In this document: one piece after another, positions 57,401 to 63,583 of the stretch
Numbering within the stretch: the stretch's first letter is position 1
Layout: each line of letters begins with the position of its first letter
NCBI GenBank assembly: GCA_949840805.1
Contig: CATKXR010000015.1
Span: 1 to 64,000, forward strand
Reading direction: 5' to 3'
Length of the DNA: 64,000 nt
From: an uncultured Lachnospiraceae bacterium
Lineage (GTDB): Bacteria > Bacillota > Clostridia > Lachnospirales > Lachnospiraceae
Program-made: the position numbers and the translations under genes
Notes under the pieces: generated by a model
What the model saw: only the letters and a program-made list of their open reading frames with translations
Databases searched by the model: none
Told to the model about the DNA's origin: nothing

Positions 57401-58949
57401 AGATAAAACCATATGGGAGAACGGACGGTTTGTGTTTACCCTGGATGGGCAGGCAGCCATAAGAGGAGTTGTGGCGGCAGATAAAAAGACAAAGATAGTC
57501 TTTTCAAAGTCAGATATCACAGGAACACAGGAGATTTCGGGATGCCATATGAGGATCAAGGACCGTGAGGGAAACGAGATTCTATCCTGGGTATCCACAG
57601 AGGAACCATACAAGATAGAAGGGATTCTGACGCCGGGGGAAGAATATTATTTGGAGGAAATACGTCCGGAGGATGGTTTTGCTTTTGCTGAGGAAATCCT
57701 GTTTTCCGTGTCTGAGAATGGTATTTTAGAGCAGGTTGCCATGAAGGATGAGGACACAAAACTTCGAATCCATAAGCTTGCGGATCCGGACGGAACGAAA
57801 TATGTACCAGACGCCATACTGCAGATTTTGAATCAGGACAAAACACCGGCAAGGGCGATATGCAGTTTGGGAGCTTTTAAAGAAGGGGAGCTTCTGATCT
57901 TTCGGTCAGGAGAAGAACCAACAGAGATTATCAGGCAGCTCTGTGCAGGACAAAGTTATTGGCTGCATGAGATAAAGCCTCCTTCAGGCTGCGCTTATGC
58001 GGAGGATGTGCCTTTTGTGATCAGCCCGGACGGAAGCTGGGATGAAGTGGTGATGACAGACAGGCAGACACATGTGTCGGTCAGCAAGACCGGTATCACT
58101 GGTGAAAAAGAAATTCCAGGCAATCATCTGCGGATAAAGACGACAGAAGGAGATGAGGTTATTTCCTGGGTGTCCGGGACAAAGCCTTATGAAATTCAGG
58201 GAATCCTGGATGCAGGGGAAACTTATATTTTAGAGGAGGTTCAGCCATGGGACGGTTATGCCTGGGCAGAGGAAATACGGTTTAAGGTCAGCTTAGACGG
58301 GACGGTGGATCGTGTTGTCATGAAAAATCAAAGGACGCAGGCGGAGATATTAAAGACGGATGCCAGGTCAAAGGAGCCTGTGGCAGGAGCAATCCTGCAG
58401 ATTCAGGATAAAGAAGGGAGGATTTTGGAACAGTGGACGTCAGGAGTAAAAAGCCACAGGATTACGGGAAAACTGGCAGCCGGTGAAGTTTATTATCTCT
58501 GTGAAAAGAAAGCGCCAAAAGGGTATCTGCAGTCGGAAAAGATGGAATTTACTATGCCAAAAAAGCCGGAGCTTTTGCAAATTTCTTATGAAAACAAAAA
58601 GAGGAAAGGAGGGAGGATACCGGAAGGGCCAGACACGCCAAAAGCGCCTGAATCGTCGCAAGTGCCTGAGGAGCCTAAAGAACCAGGCAGAATAACGGCA
58701 GTGTATGAAAGCGAGACGCCCAGATGGGTAAAGGAATTTTTTGATAATCCGATACCAAAGGCTTTCCGCCTGCCTGAAACAGGAGACAAAAGCCTGGCAA
58801 AATGGTATTTGATTGGCGTCGCGGCGTCTTTTTTGGGCATGTGCATAGCTTTTTTTGCAATTTCAATGACAAAATGCAGAAGATTCGATATAATAAACAG
58901 GATCAGAAAGAAAAAAGAAAAAAATGCAGAGAAAGACAAAGAAAGATGA
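45408..58949 (+). CDS. Giant LPxTG-anchored adhesin with ~13 Cna-B/SpaA-like domains
   Basis: 4513-residue cell-wall protein. Signal peptide (GIMAGLLFGMIFLPYLNLPG) to about residue 38. An N-terminal head (~41-400) looks like a thioester domain, with Cys110 in MYCISHS and Gln192 in LCQSFC as candidate bond partners. Prealbumin-like Cna-B/SpaA domains begin near 421, 869, 2085, 2315, 2907, 3057, 3270, 3391, 3505, 4030, 4119, 4223 and 4312. They carry the K-x-D...GAxFxLY opening (LRKMDAETKEPLEGAWF) and the E-x-x-AP-x-GY closing (EEKAPSGY, CEKKAPKGY); the Lys in such domains often forms isopeptide bonds. Acidic and Ser/Pro-rich spacers separate groups. The C-terminus has LPETG at 4455-4459 (58770-58784), a membrane helix and a basic tail, so a sortase attaches it to peptidoglycan. 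No sortase gene is in this window. Confidence 0.88.
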   Translation: MQKWMRKIRGRRCYAGIMAGLLFGMIFLPYLNLPGKAYGSVSFGEGELSYSEELVALWDGLAAAENMERTDFIGHMTCTFPIAGVVIYKQQTSVSPGGKWKDYEYRNMYCISHSRELAENPNTTMETSAIWYMKKEPYTLRNLPDSITSRITDQYRRRFNFLLMAYGANYEAYQGGVNSDPVIGTANYYLCQSFCTLSEEAKFTGDRAHDWGMYRQHATQIANLYNPSKLGSNQVYLDMLENMETTFNAVWNTAKVAADCVESSDTGYVFHPSIALEGDGMYHARYVLTPETKEFFGSSSITLHGDWSFEITENAIDFRSPTGRLSDDGYVAEIDLANANGIIRKMIGNESVREVHMPVKIGNRWSLTFAQGNLISNLIEEMKIVVGSPEAGTPPISAAPHPASSTVVRYKHTEKWQADYVVNLRKMDAETKEPLEGAWFDILEAFDDSQLEGSILEDDNWDNDNGSQFMRWKGWDSPYGENGDGDPCEKDQQVTDSEGWLVEADSLGAGELQPSGVHAHRDTKYYSYTKGYCGGHLEPEEDDEEDDGGEASEEYERQIEICESLAAAGGFYHSLDGGARELLEADRNRHYEEFVSLSYEYSARETAARNGYILHNQDQVHEPFENVFDGIHQDTVPVETVTVHSSQYYALQGGESREKRKEKNRIEEITLTEDDFIREEDDLDRETVDFVHRADDVNQEIPYLTAKSRYFMAVAGSNDAIKTEVMPGEEADLDHVWILDEDGTYEEDSEYGMEDEWDTSPYAASPSNAGSLKASPANASSPDVDPSDLRLPVRTLFLPGGIRSSGTGGKGMRIQQRRKKTARDNSVRSSAEMQESQITHISPADPDYSESGGADWVFEIYDNRTEAEVHINKRDLLLKRGENENYNSYGDTQGDGCLEGAVYGLYAAEDIIHPDGKTGVVFEKGNLVAITSTDKNGDASFMAITEAPGTVYDYSQGRTVRTGFAGPGNAYTENIHMNTSNPDSSQGERWYYPLTDNQSDNGNCWIGRPLLLGSYYIQEQTRSEGYELSVYGIDADISNRNSWLAGGSPEAKGNVQVKKVEGNVRLMEDTQKEETVTEIHLSGSGADYGYDISVKNISPEAHPGFWLTTLGKKEVYREWKEPEIYYGTEEAAYGTPVMIDGKTVEAEEGEVKTLPNGENIVIGHTMKMAVSPENVVITGQKGAIRTLDIQYIPELTGIAGGNEAAFINNCNQAFSSIGLQVPDGDAPYFLVELGDDALWARNLYAFLAREDCPAFNGARLEKVIRKNEKAYGVLRYSFLEDGKGMPVVFSTPDQTFYVRYPVVYSDGSDGYAYRGYPLSGLEEENYERGVYLYRWIRVPNVKPENQVGLYEDLSRISYVSAQEFRSLWVYGDGELLRAQDGSIYQKEYTRYVDRSGYQMIETAVYEEIEAAYDPVSRTWKLHGTPEQISPDGSMMITVRYGNRFGGETKSITVAAAPSMNLTGTYVQPVILAYPGQDSVYEDAGTRQVPVEVSERAVIQKLQVRKDIEKTSYNNTNSYGKIHEDWFTRIFGGYYQNGDAKAAAGKMDNFRFKAYLKSNLARLYRWEDGQVVWQDRMGREMDEAEVLGENNRFPELVRKIHTKVLHQTEPLFQDSEMAVVANERLYEYTNDKIKEEPEKGYTAILETTWRTAEDKEGIRVVKAYNYEKFFDAIQVANHDKWDDRAPSYTSWHPIGNQANRTEEAIENARVSDQVRQFAIDWYLQDEVKKLAEPVQDSPGETQAAKGQVSYPDEIYDRALRAAILKSENYLKPFFLYDLDEIYAVLWDGEEGGGSDRDVSTLSADMIYEEDGGYYGISAYLPYGTYVVVEQQPKYSGSEYGKNLMDFKNKHYEVDKPKEISLPSLYAGYDGFQASPELMNKYYCYDGTMAQSEMERKYHIRFHEEDHVIQAHNHHGDFEIYKYGMDIRLIDNGMPEALGRGNYFSLTQDSHKPYKNYYNKNDDRKMGEVDFYLTENQSGRKGIAPNYRYSSVSEHKGTADDVPYPGKVSTEDNVPGVEYKDQVLTIHGVQTAYDGLYAPMLVPWSVMAPEPSGGGLQSGGQDEKTGESDYLGFASLKFRNRFFTARLRLEKLDSETHENILHDSAIFAVYAAKRDDSRDGNGQVIFYDKDTTIVGTKEFLESMGAVQICPVARRISLLDRLLGKETGPGNLYTGVVPAGTPVCDEAEKIITGKGQGQQTVAFSSYSTVLDGKMKDEEGKDEMRWQLQTVGYLETPQPLGAGVYVICEEKAPSGYVRTKPVAVEVYSDKVAYYKEGHRDSRVLAAIYEELSEETTGNRNKPQDKGHMARIHIENTPIKLTVEKLKESSSITANTTADKTVTYKVSGRIDGSLADIGNNPDYVYAYENGHYLGYGWKKGTLEYLAARKAAGEQVELVYEGAVFAGYGYVTRALETADDKNSYVAGAKMALFDALVLNPSGDTQDYAYEGLVIERNSTNNITRMYVEKGYAGEKTDFVKRKDENGQEYEGEFQAGADRYGNPVIKKGNIWGAVVLERPDTDILYYDLDSLEVAASKIIDGRRIIFGYDRDHKMIPISQIESDKANFRRTDTDHSLFAFKGGMPYLELVGGDFTKIQYSSMDKTLAVGEGTLVYHLDREGNRDSLVDPYTGMAYVLMPGESSGKVMVWPVNLHRDQYGNVIARDKITTCRVATIGENQDGYEEKAVLDVVNHSGREILRNRLPSYEHRESGSVSGTWESQESGESHKETTVYTNPYGQNLNGEVLEDDNNGSFAGELNPVYDSYGLSEYYQRSNETYDKGTELYDRNGDFVRYQDSDNLEEYNKNAYHINSHEQIYDGDKEKEKQEQKKLYHRQGEGYILENFWITSDKTPNDPFHNAETDGQADILKRIPAGNYIMEELKSPPGYLKGMPEGVVVAESTDMQHTSMVDKTTKVEISKIDGTINRKIGVCHYRSDGAAESLGSMTERSGGYTYRMVPGARLALFEARKVYDAQKPKGYYLEKTGKNPLIYDSTDSRAGDQKKLTACWVTDSTPVYAEGIPVGTYILEEIYTPPGFVAGRPVEVEIVNTPQVQIFVMNNDHTKVEIEKFSIKEDKKSWISGAGFTLYEAVTDKDGKAVFCEGDPIYDPGKAIDSWISSDLKEYTSFIPAFEVMYQEYGAKEKTTVQWGEDGQEYKAECIFSCSPDIQDSGQGRLHPVTAELIFEMEDGRQIRITVWGGDYFEYQFDYRKLPEVNEYACSYVTLDGVRRIDYLPAGNSYVLVETKVPKGYAKAKDRLICVSDTEAVQRYSVENTEGKLYVSKRAKGRTKELAGAHLELYRAEDDGRLVKDKNHLEAEWITGSDGVYTDSDYVNDRILSGYETGDLKPHKIERLENGIYWLTERECPDYYTAFEPIRIDYRQEDEIQVIRAENSPVEGCLEIKKTGADGTGLKGAVFELAAYGQHDLRNPVFTKKLSDTDGRIQIGRLPVGEVEKDGRVVPYQYKLKEIVPPEGYAVNTQIFTWRFEPDKEGEPYAFHEEAVRYFEIVDERTKVFIGKKDFDVLGAGTEGDFLSGVEFAVYEITGRDLEGGLLYDKESPLDRWTTRKEEVHEIEGLIAGRSYLLKELSSPTGYHLMEPVLFVMSMDGRRIIKISNEVNTVTVHGMEGDGEDPDPIYGITIKGRYPIRVEYEMADRSGMVKAHWTGTKDGHILDRKDGWKEGEIYTITEYTCYHDGTRPVTGKRTESLFFDEDGFCCIPGREARNTSLTLSHEDGTKIESFLVNEVLSEKTIKNNVLPENPQIMISNRDGKPGQVLDPAQAIIGTIAFINDSAGKTDMEIAVSLDSSLEILDSGGGMIRENQIIYKEKDVMPMERRTVSYVAAAEKEALSVHQTAVARYQGHVAATSKTVPFMQKGRLIIYNELTGTGKGIFGGEESEFQVRLYAEDGEELKGRYQYGGSRTGIIQSGDHIVLAGNEFAVIDPGFYKNARYQIARKEDGKEVTGQNLSGTIGEQGAFASFTRQVWDSSDRELFRKGGSYLLTEQTVYSDKTIWENGRFVFTLDGQAAIRGVVAADKKTKIVFSKSDITGTQEISGCHMRIKDREGNEILSWVSTEEPYKIEGILTPGEEYYLEEIRPEDGFAFAEEILFSVSENGILEQVAMKDEDTKLRIHKLADPDGTKYVPDAILQILNQDKTPARAICSLGAFKEGELLIFRSGEEPTEIIRQLCAGQSYWLHEIKPPSGCAYAEDVPFVISPDGSWDEVVMTDRQTHVSVSKTGITGEKEIPGNHLRIKTTEGDEVISWVSGTKPYEIQGILDAGETYILEEVQPWDGYAWAEEIRFKVSLDGTVDRVVMKNQRTQAEILKTDARSKEPVAGAILQIQDKEGRILEQWTSGVKSHRITGKLAAGEVYYLCEKKAPKGYLQSEKMEFTMPKKPELLQISYENKKRKGGRIPEGPDTPKAPESSQVPEEPKEPGRITAVYESETPRWVKEFFDNPIPKAFRLPETGDKSLAKWYLIGVAASFLGMCIAFFAISMTKCRRFDIINRIRKKKEKNAEKDKER

Positions 58950-61708
58950 AAAAGGTGGTAATTGGCATATTAGCCCATGTGGATGCAGGAAAGACCACAT
59001 TGTCGGAACGTATTTTATATTTGACCGGAAAAATTCGGAAAATGGGGCGGGTGGATACAGGGGATACTTATCTGGATACCGATGAACAGGAAAGGGCCAG
59101 GGGAATTACGATTTTTTCCAAGCAGGCAGTATTTCCTTTAGGAGATTTTTCCGTTTCGTTATTGGATACACCAGGCCATGTGGATTTTTCGGCAGAGATG
59201 GAGCGGACACTGCAGGTCCTGGATTATGCAGTATTGGTAATCAGCGGGGCAGATGGAGTCCAGGGGCATACGGATACTCTGTGGCGGTTGCTGAAACGTT
59301 ATAAAATACCGTGTTTTTTGTTTATTAATAAAATGGACCAGGAGGGTACGGAAAAAGAGACGCTGCTGGCGGAGCTGCAGCAGCGTCTGGACGGAGGCTG
59401 CCTGGATTTTACGGCAAAGCAGGAGGAGCTGTGGGAGAATCTTGCTATGTGTGAGGAGCGGCTTTTGGAAATGTATTTGGAACAGGGGAATATAGAAAGG
59501 ACGGAGATTCTCAGGCTGATCCGGGACAGAAAGATATTCCCCTGCTATTTTGGCTCGGCTCTTAAGGGGGACGGAGTGGAGAAATTTCTGGCCGGATTGG
59601 AAAGTCTGCTTGAAGAGCCAAAGGCCAAAACGGAACTGGGGGCAAAGGTTTATAAAATTTCCAGGGACAATCAGGGAAACAGGCTGACCCACATGAAAAT
59701 TACCGGAGGCTGCCTGAAGGTGAAGGGGCTTTTGCCCGGCAGAGAGGATGAAAAGATCAATCAGATCCGGATTTACTCTGGAGAAAAGTTTGAGGCGGTG
59801 AAAGAAGCAGAACCAGGGACGATCTGCGCGGTTACGGGGCCTGTGGCTACTTATCCGGGGCAGGGAATCGGCGTGGAGAAGGAGTCGGAGCTTCCAATAC
59901 TGGAGCCGGTGCTGAATTATCAGGTAATATTGCCGGAGGGAAGCGATATTGCGGGGATGATAAGCAGGCTTAAGCAGCTAGAGGAGGAAGAACCTCAGCT
60001 TCATATTGCCTGGAACGAGCCGCTTAAGGAAATACATGTCCAGGTTATGGGTGAAATCCAGATTGAAATCTTAAAGAACCAGATCCGGGAACGTTTTGGC
60101 AGAGAAGTAGAATTCGGGGTCGGGAATATTGTATATAAGGAGACGGTTTTGCGGGCCGTGGAAGGGGTGGGACATTTTGAGCCGCTGCGCCATTACGCGG
60201 AAGTACATCTTCTTCTGGAACCGGCAGAGCCGGGAAGCGGGCTGCAGGTGGCAAGTTGCTGCAGTGAGGATACGCTGGACAAAAACTGGCAGCGCTTGAT
60301 TCTCACCCATCTGGAGGAAAAAATCCACAAAGGAGTGCTGGTCGGGGCGGATATTACGGATATGAAGATCACACTTCTTTCCGGGCGGGCCCATGTAAAA
60401 CACACAGAAGGCGGAGATTTCAGGCAGGCGACTTACCGGGCCGTACGTCAGGGGCTAAGGGAAGCAGGATGCAGGCTCTTGGAACCCTGGTTTGCGTTTC
60501 GCCTTGAAGTTCCGGCAGAATCGGTAGGCCGCGCCATGTCAGATTTAGAGCAGATGCAGGGAAGTTTTGAACCGCCTCAGATAGACGGGGAGAAGGCAGT
60601 GCTCAAAGGCAGCGTGCCTGCAGTCAATATGCAGGGATACCAGCAGGAAGTGACACGGTACACAAGAGGAAGAGGAAAGCTTCACTGCACTTTAAAAGGT
60701 TATGAACCATGCCATAACGAGGAAGAGGTGGTGGAGAATGCCGGTTATGATCCTGAGGCAGATCTGGATAATCCCACCGGTTCCGTATTCTGCGCCCATG
60801 GAGCAGGATTTGTGGTGCCGTGGAACCAGGTAAAAGATTATATGCATTTGGCTCCTTCTTTTCAGGCGGACAAGACAGGGGAAGAAGGGAGTGAAGAAAA
60901 GGAAGGGGGAATGGCCGGAAAGGGGACAGGGGGGAAAAGCGGTTTAAAACCAGGAGCCGGTGCGGAGACGTACAAGGATGGAAGGGGAGGCCTGCCTTTT
61001 GGGGCAGAGGAGAAGGAACTGGAGGAAATTTTTATCCGGACCTATGGGGAGACTAAGAAAAAGCAAAGAGGCACAGAAGGGCCGCGCCGAGTGATTTATG
61101 AGGGACACCAGGAATCGGGACAAAAGGCTGCAAAGCCAGAAGACAGAGGATCCCCTATGGTTTCGGCGCCGGATTACAGGCAGGAAGGCAAAAAGGCGGT
61201 AAACAGAGACGAGTATTTGCTGGTGGACGGCTACAACATCATTTTCGGATGGGAAGAACTGAGGGAACTTGCAAAGGAGACGATTGACGGGGCAAGATAC
61301 CAGCTTATGGATACTTTGTGCAATTATCAGGCATTCCGCCAATGTGTCCTGATCGTGGTGTTTGATGCATATAAGGTGGCCGGGAATACGGGAAGCGCCA
61401 TGAATTATCACAATATTCATGTGGTGTACACAAAGGAGGCAGAGACGGCAGACCAGTACATCGAAAAGTTTGCTTATCGGATGGGAAGGAATTCTCGTGT
61501 GACAGTGGCCACCTCTGACGGCCTGGAGCAGGTGATCATCCGGGGAGCAGGATGTCTTTTGATGTCTGCGGAAGAACTGTGGGAGGATGTGAAAAGGACA
61601 GGGCAGCTGATCCGGGAAGAACAGCAGAAATTGTCTCAAAAGAAAAAGTTCCGCCTGTTTGATGGGGCGGATGAAAAACTGAAAAAGCAGTTGGAAGATC
61701 TCCGGTAA
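58946..61708 (+). CDS. TetM/EF-G-like ribosomal GTPase fused to a C-terminal NYN (YacP/Rae1-like) nuclease domain
   Basis: 920-residue fusion. Residues 1-~640 match the size and order of TetM-type ribosomal-protection GTPases: P-loop AHVDAGKT (10-17), switch RGITI (52-56), DTPGH (74-78), NKMD (128-131), then EF-G-like domains to the end of domain V. A charged, Gly/Glu-rich linker (~640-750) follows. Residues ~755-900 form a NYN/PIN-like domain of the YacP type: LLVDGYNIIFGW with Asp761, VVFDAYKV with Asp807 and ATSDGLEQ with Asp858. In Bacillus, YacP (Rae1) cuts mRNA in the ribosomal A site. ATG 58946 overlaps the adhesin stop (ATGA), so translation is probably coupled; the ribosome site is weak. 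Tetracycline resistance should not be assumed. Confidence 0.88.
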   Translation: MKKVVIGILAHVDAGKTTLSERILYLTGKIRKMGRVDTGDTYLDTDEQERARGITIFSKQAVFPLGDFSVSLLDTPGHVDFSAEMERTLQVLDYAVLVISGADGVQGHTDTLWRLLKRYKIPCFLFINKMDQEGTEKETLLAELQQRLDGGCLDFTAKQEELWENLAMCEERLLEMYLEQGNIERTEILRLIRDRKIFPCYFGSALKGDGVEKFLAGLESLLEEPKAKTELGAKVYKISRDNQGNRLTHMKITGGCLKVKGLLPGREDEKINQIRIYSGEKFEAVKEAEPGTICAVTGPVATYPGQGIGVEKESELPILEPVLNYQVILPEGSDIAGMISRLKQLEEEEPQLHIAWNEPLKEIHVQVMGEIQIEILKNQIRERFGREVEFGVGNIVYKETVLRAVEGVGHFEPLRHYAEVHLLLEPAEPGSGLQVASCCSEDTLDKNWQRLILTHLEEKIHKGVLVGADITDMKITLLSGRAHVKHTEGGDFRQATYRAVRQGLREAGCRLLEPWFAFRLEVPAESVGRAMSDLEQMQGSFEPPQIDGEKAVLKGSVPAVNMQGYQQEVTRYTRGRGKLHCTLKGYEPCHNEEEVVENAGYDPEADLDNPTGSVFCAHGAGFVVPWNQVKDYMHLAPSFQADKTGEEGSEEKEGGMAGKGTGGKSGLKPGAGAETYKDGRGGLPFGAEEKELEEIFIRTYGETKKKQRGTEGPRRVIYEGHQESGQKAAKPEDRGSPMVSAPDYRQEGKKAVNRDEYLLVDGYNIIFGWEELRELAKETIDGARYQLMDTLCNYQAFRQCVLIVVFDAYKVAGNTGSAMNYHNIHVVYTKEAETADQYIEKFAYRMGRNSRVTVATSDGLEQVIIRGAGCLLMSAEELWEDVKRTGQLIREEQQKLSQKKKFRLFDGADEKLKKQLEDLR

Positions 61709-61754
61709 CGGTTCGGAACTGTCGGGGAAAACAGAGAAACTTTTAGGAAGAATC

Positions 61755-61783
61755 TTGAAAATCTGTCCAAAATAAAGTACAAT
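61755..61783 (+). promoter_or_regulatory. Promoter of gpmI
   Basis: TTGAAA (61755-61760), a 17-bp spacer and TACAAT (61778-61783), with a leader of about 60 nt before ATG 61850. Confidence 0.8.
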
Positions 61784-61849
61784 GTACAAAGCAAACCGTG
61801 TACGGGAAAGGACCGGCAGAACCGGTCGTTAAATAAAAGGAGATTTCAC

Positions 61850-63394
61850 ATGAGCAAAAAACCAGTAGTATTGATGATCCTTGACGGGTATGGCCTCAAT
61901 GACAAGTGCGAGGCAAATGCAGTATGCGAAGGCAGGACTCCGGTGATGGACCAGTTGATGGGGCAGTGTCCTTTTGTAAAAGGACAGGCAAGCGGCCTGG
62001 CAGTGGGGCTTCCGGAAGGGCAGATGGGAAATTCTGAGGTAGGCCACTTAAATATGGGAGCGGGACGTATCGTATATCAGGAACTGACCCGTATTACCAA
62101 GTCTATTCAGGATGGGGATTTCTTCTCCAACAAGGCATTTATGGCCGCTGTGGATAATTGTAAAAAGAACGACTCTGCCCTGCATTTGTACGGTCTGGTA
62201 TCGGATGGCGGCGTACACAGCCATAACACCCATATTTACGGCTTGTTAGAGCTGGCAAAGAGAAACGGCCTTGAAAAGGTGTTTGTGCATTGCTTCCTGG
62301 ACGGGAGAGATACGCCTCCTGCATCTGGAAAGGATTATGTGGCAGCTCTGGAAGAGAAGATGAAAGAGCTGGGAGTAGGAAAAGTGGCTACGGTGGCAGG
62401 CCGTTATTATGCTATGGACCGGGACAAGAACTGGGACCGTGTAAAAGTGGCTTATGATGCACTGACAAAAAGCGAGGGAGCAAAAAGTGAAAGCGCCACC
62501 GGCGCGATCCAGGCTTCTTATGATGAGGGAAAGACGGATGAATTCATGATGCCTACGGTTATTACGGAGAACGGAATTCCTGTGGCGGCCATCCAGGATA
62601 AGGATTCTATCATTTTCTATAATTTCCGTCCAGACCGGGCAAGGGAGCTTACCCACGTGTTCTGTGATGATGTGTTTGACGGGTTCGACCGGGGCGAGAG
62701 AGTAAAAACCACTTATGTATGCTTTACGGACTACGACGAGACGATTGGCAATAAACTGGTAGCCTTTGAAAAGGAGAGCATTACCAACACCTTTGGCGAG
62801 TTCCTTGCTGCTCATCATAAGAAGCAGGCCAGGATTGCAGAGACGGAAAAATATGCCCATGTGACATTTTTCTTCAACGGAGGGATTGAGGAGCCCAATG
62901 AGGGAGAGGACCGGTTTTTGATTCCGTCTCCCAAGGAGGTTGCCACTTATGACTTAAAGCCGGAAATGAGTGCGCCCGGAGTATGTGATAAACTGGTGGA
63001 GGCCATTAAGTCCGGAGATTATGACGTGATCATCATCAATTTTGCCAATCCGGATATGGTGGGACATACGGGCGTGGAAGCTGCTGCCATCAAAGCTATT
63101 GAGGCAGTGGATGCATGTGTGGGAAGGGCAGTGGATGCCATTAAAGAGACGGACGGCGTGATGTTTATCTGTGCTGACCACGGGAACGCAGAGCAGCTTA
63201 TTGATTATGAGACCGGGGAACCATTTACGGCCCATACTACGAATCCGGTACCCTTTATTCTGGTAAATGCGGATCCGGGATATAAGCTGAGAGAAGGCGG
63301 CTGCCTGGCAGATATTGCCCCGACTCTGATTGAGCTGATGGGGTTGGAGCAGCCTAAAGAAATGACAGGTAAATCCCTGTTGGTAAAAGCGTGA
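61850..63394 (+). CDS. gpmI: 2,3-bisphosphoglycerate-independent phosphoglycerate mutase
   Basis: Glycolytic enzyme interconverting 3- and 2-phosphoglycerate through a phosphoserine intermediate, with two Mn ions. The 514-residue length is standard. The N-terminal LMILDGYGLN supplies a metal Asp, and the nucleophile is Ser62 in GNSEVGHLNMGAGR. Substrate-site motifs include SDGGVHSH, FLDGRDTPP, GRYYAMDRDKNWDR and FYNFRPDRAREL. Metal ligands recur in NFANPDMVGHTG and CADHGNAEQ near the C-terminus. AAAAGGAGA precedes ATG 61850. It has its own promoter and is not part of the surface unit. Confidence 0.97.
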   Translation: MSKKPVVLMILDGYGLNDKCEANAVCEGRTPVMDQLMGQCPFVKGQASGLAVGLPEGQMGNSEVGHLNMGAGRIVYQELTRITKSIQDGDFFSNKAFMAAVDNCKKNDSALHLYGLVSDGGVHSHNTHIYGLLELAKRNGLEKVFVHCFLDGRDTPPASGKDYVAALEEKMKELGVGKVATVAGRYYAMDRDKNWDRVKVAYDALTKSEGAKSESATGAIQASYDEGKTDEFMMPTVITENGIPVAAIQDKDSIIFYNFRPDRARELTHVFCDDVFDGFDRGERVKTTYVCFTDYDETIGNKLVAFEKESITNTFGEFLAAHHKKQARIAETEKYAHVTFFFNGGIEEPNEGEDRFLIPSPKEVATYDLKPEMSAPGVCDKLVEAIKSGDYDVIIINFANPDMVGHTGVEAAAIKAIEAVDACVGRAVDAIKETDGVMFICADHGNAEQLIDYETGEPFTAHTTNPVPFILVNADPGYKLREGGCLADIAPTLIELMGLEQPKEMTGKSLLVKA

Positions 63395-63497
63395 TTGTAT
63401 AGCTGTGGGTCAAATGATTTGCCGGCACAGTTCCCATTTTTCCATAAATACATCGAACCATTTGGCAAATAAGTATGCTCACAAGTATATATGGATG

Positions 63498-63551
63498 CCT
63501 GGCTGTTTAGCCAGGTATTACATACAGGAAAGGAAGCCTTTTGGCTTCCTT
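63498..63551. terminator. Two hairpins between convergent genes
   Basis: CCTGGCT/AGCCAGG (63498-63515, GTTT loop) and AAGGAAGCC/GGCTTCCTT (63530-63551, TTTT loop) are perfect stems. Neither has a clean T-tract, but they lie between gpmI and the convergent gene and could end transcription from both sides. Confidence 0.5.
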
Positions 63552-63583
63552 CCCTGGTAAATTTCTCTGGCTCATTCTGAATC

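Noticed and set aside
58946-61708. Straightforward tetracycline-resistance gene
   Set aside because: The extra NYN domain, the coupling to an adhesin and the absence of mobile-element context argue against a standard resistance determinant; resistance is not shown by sequence.
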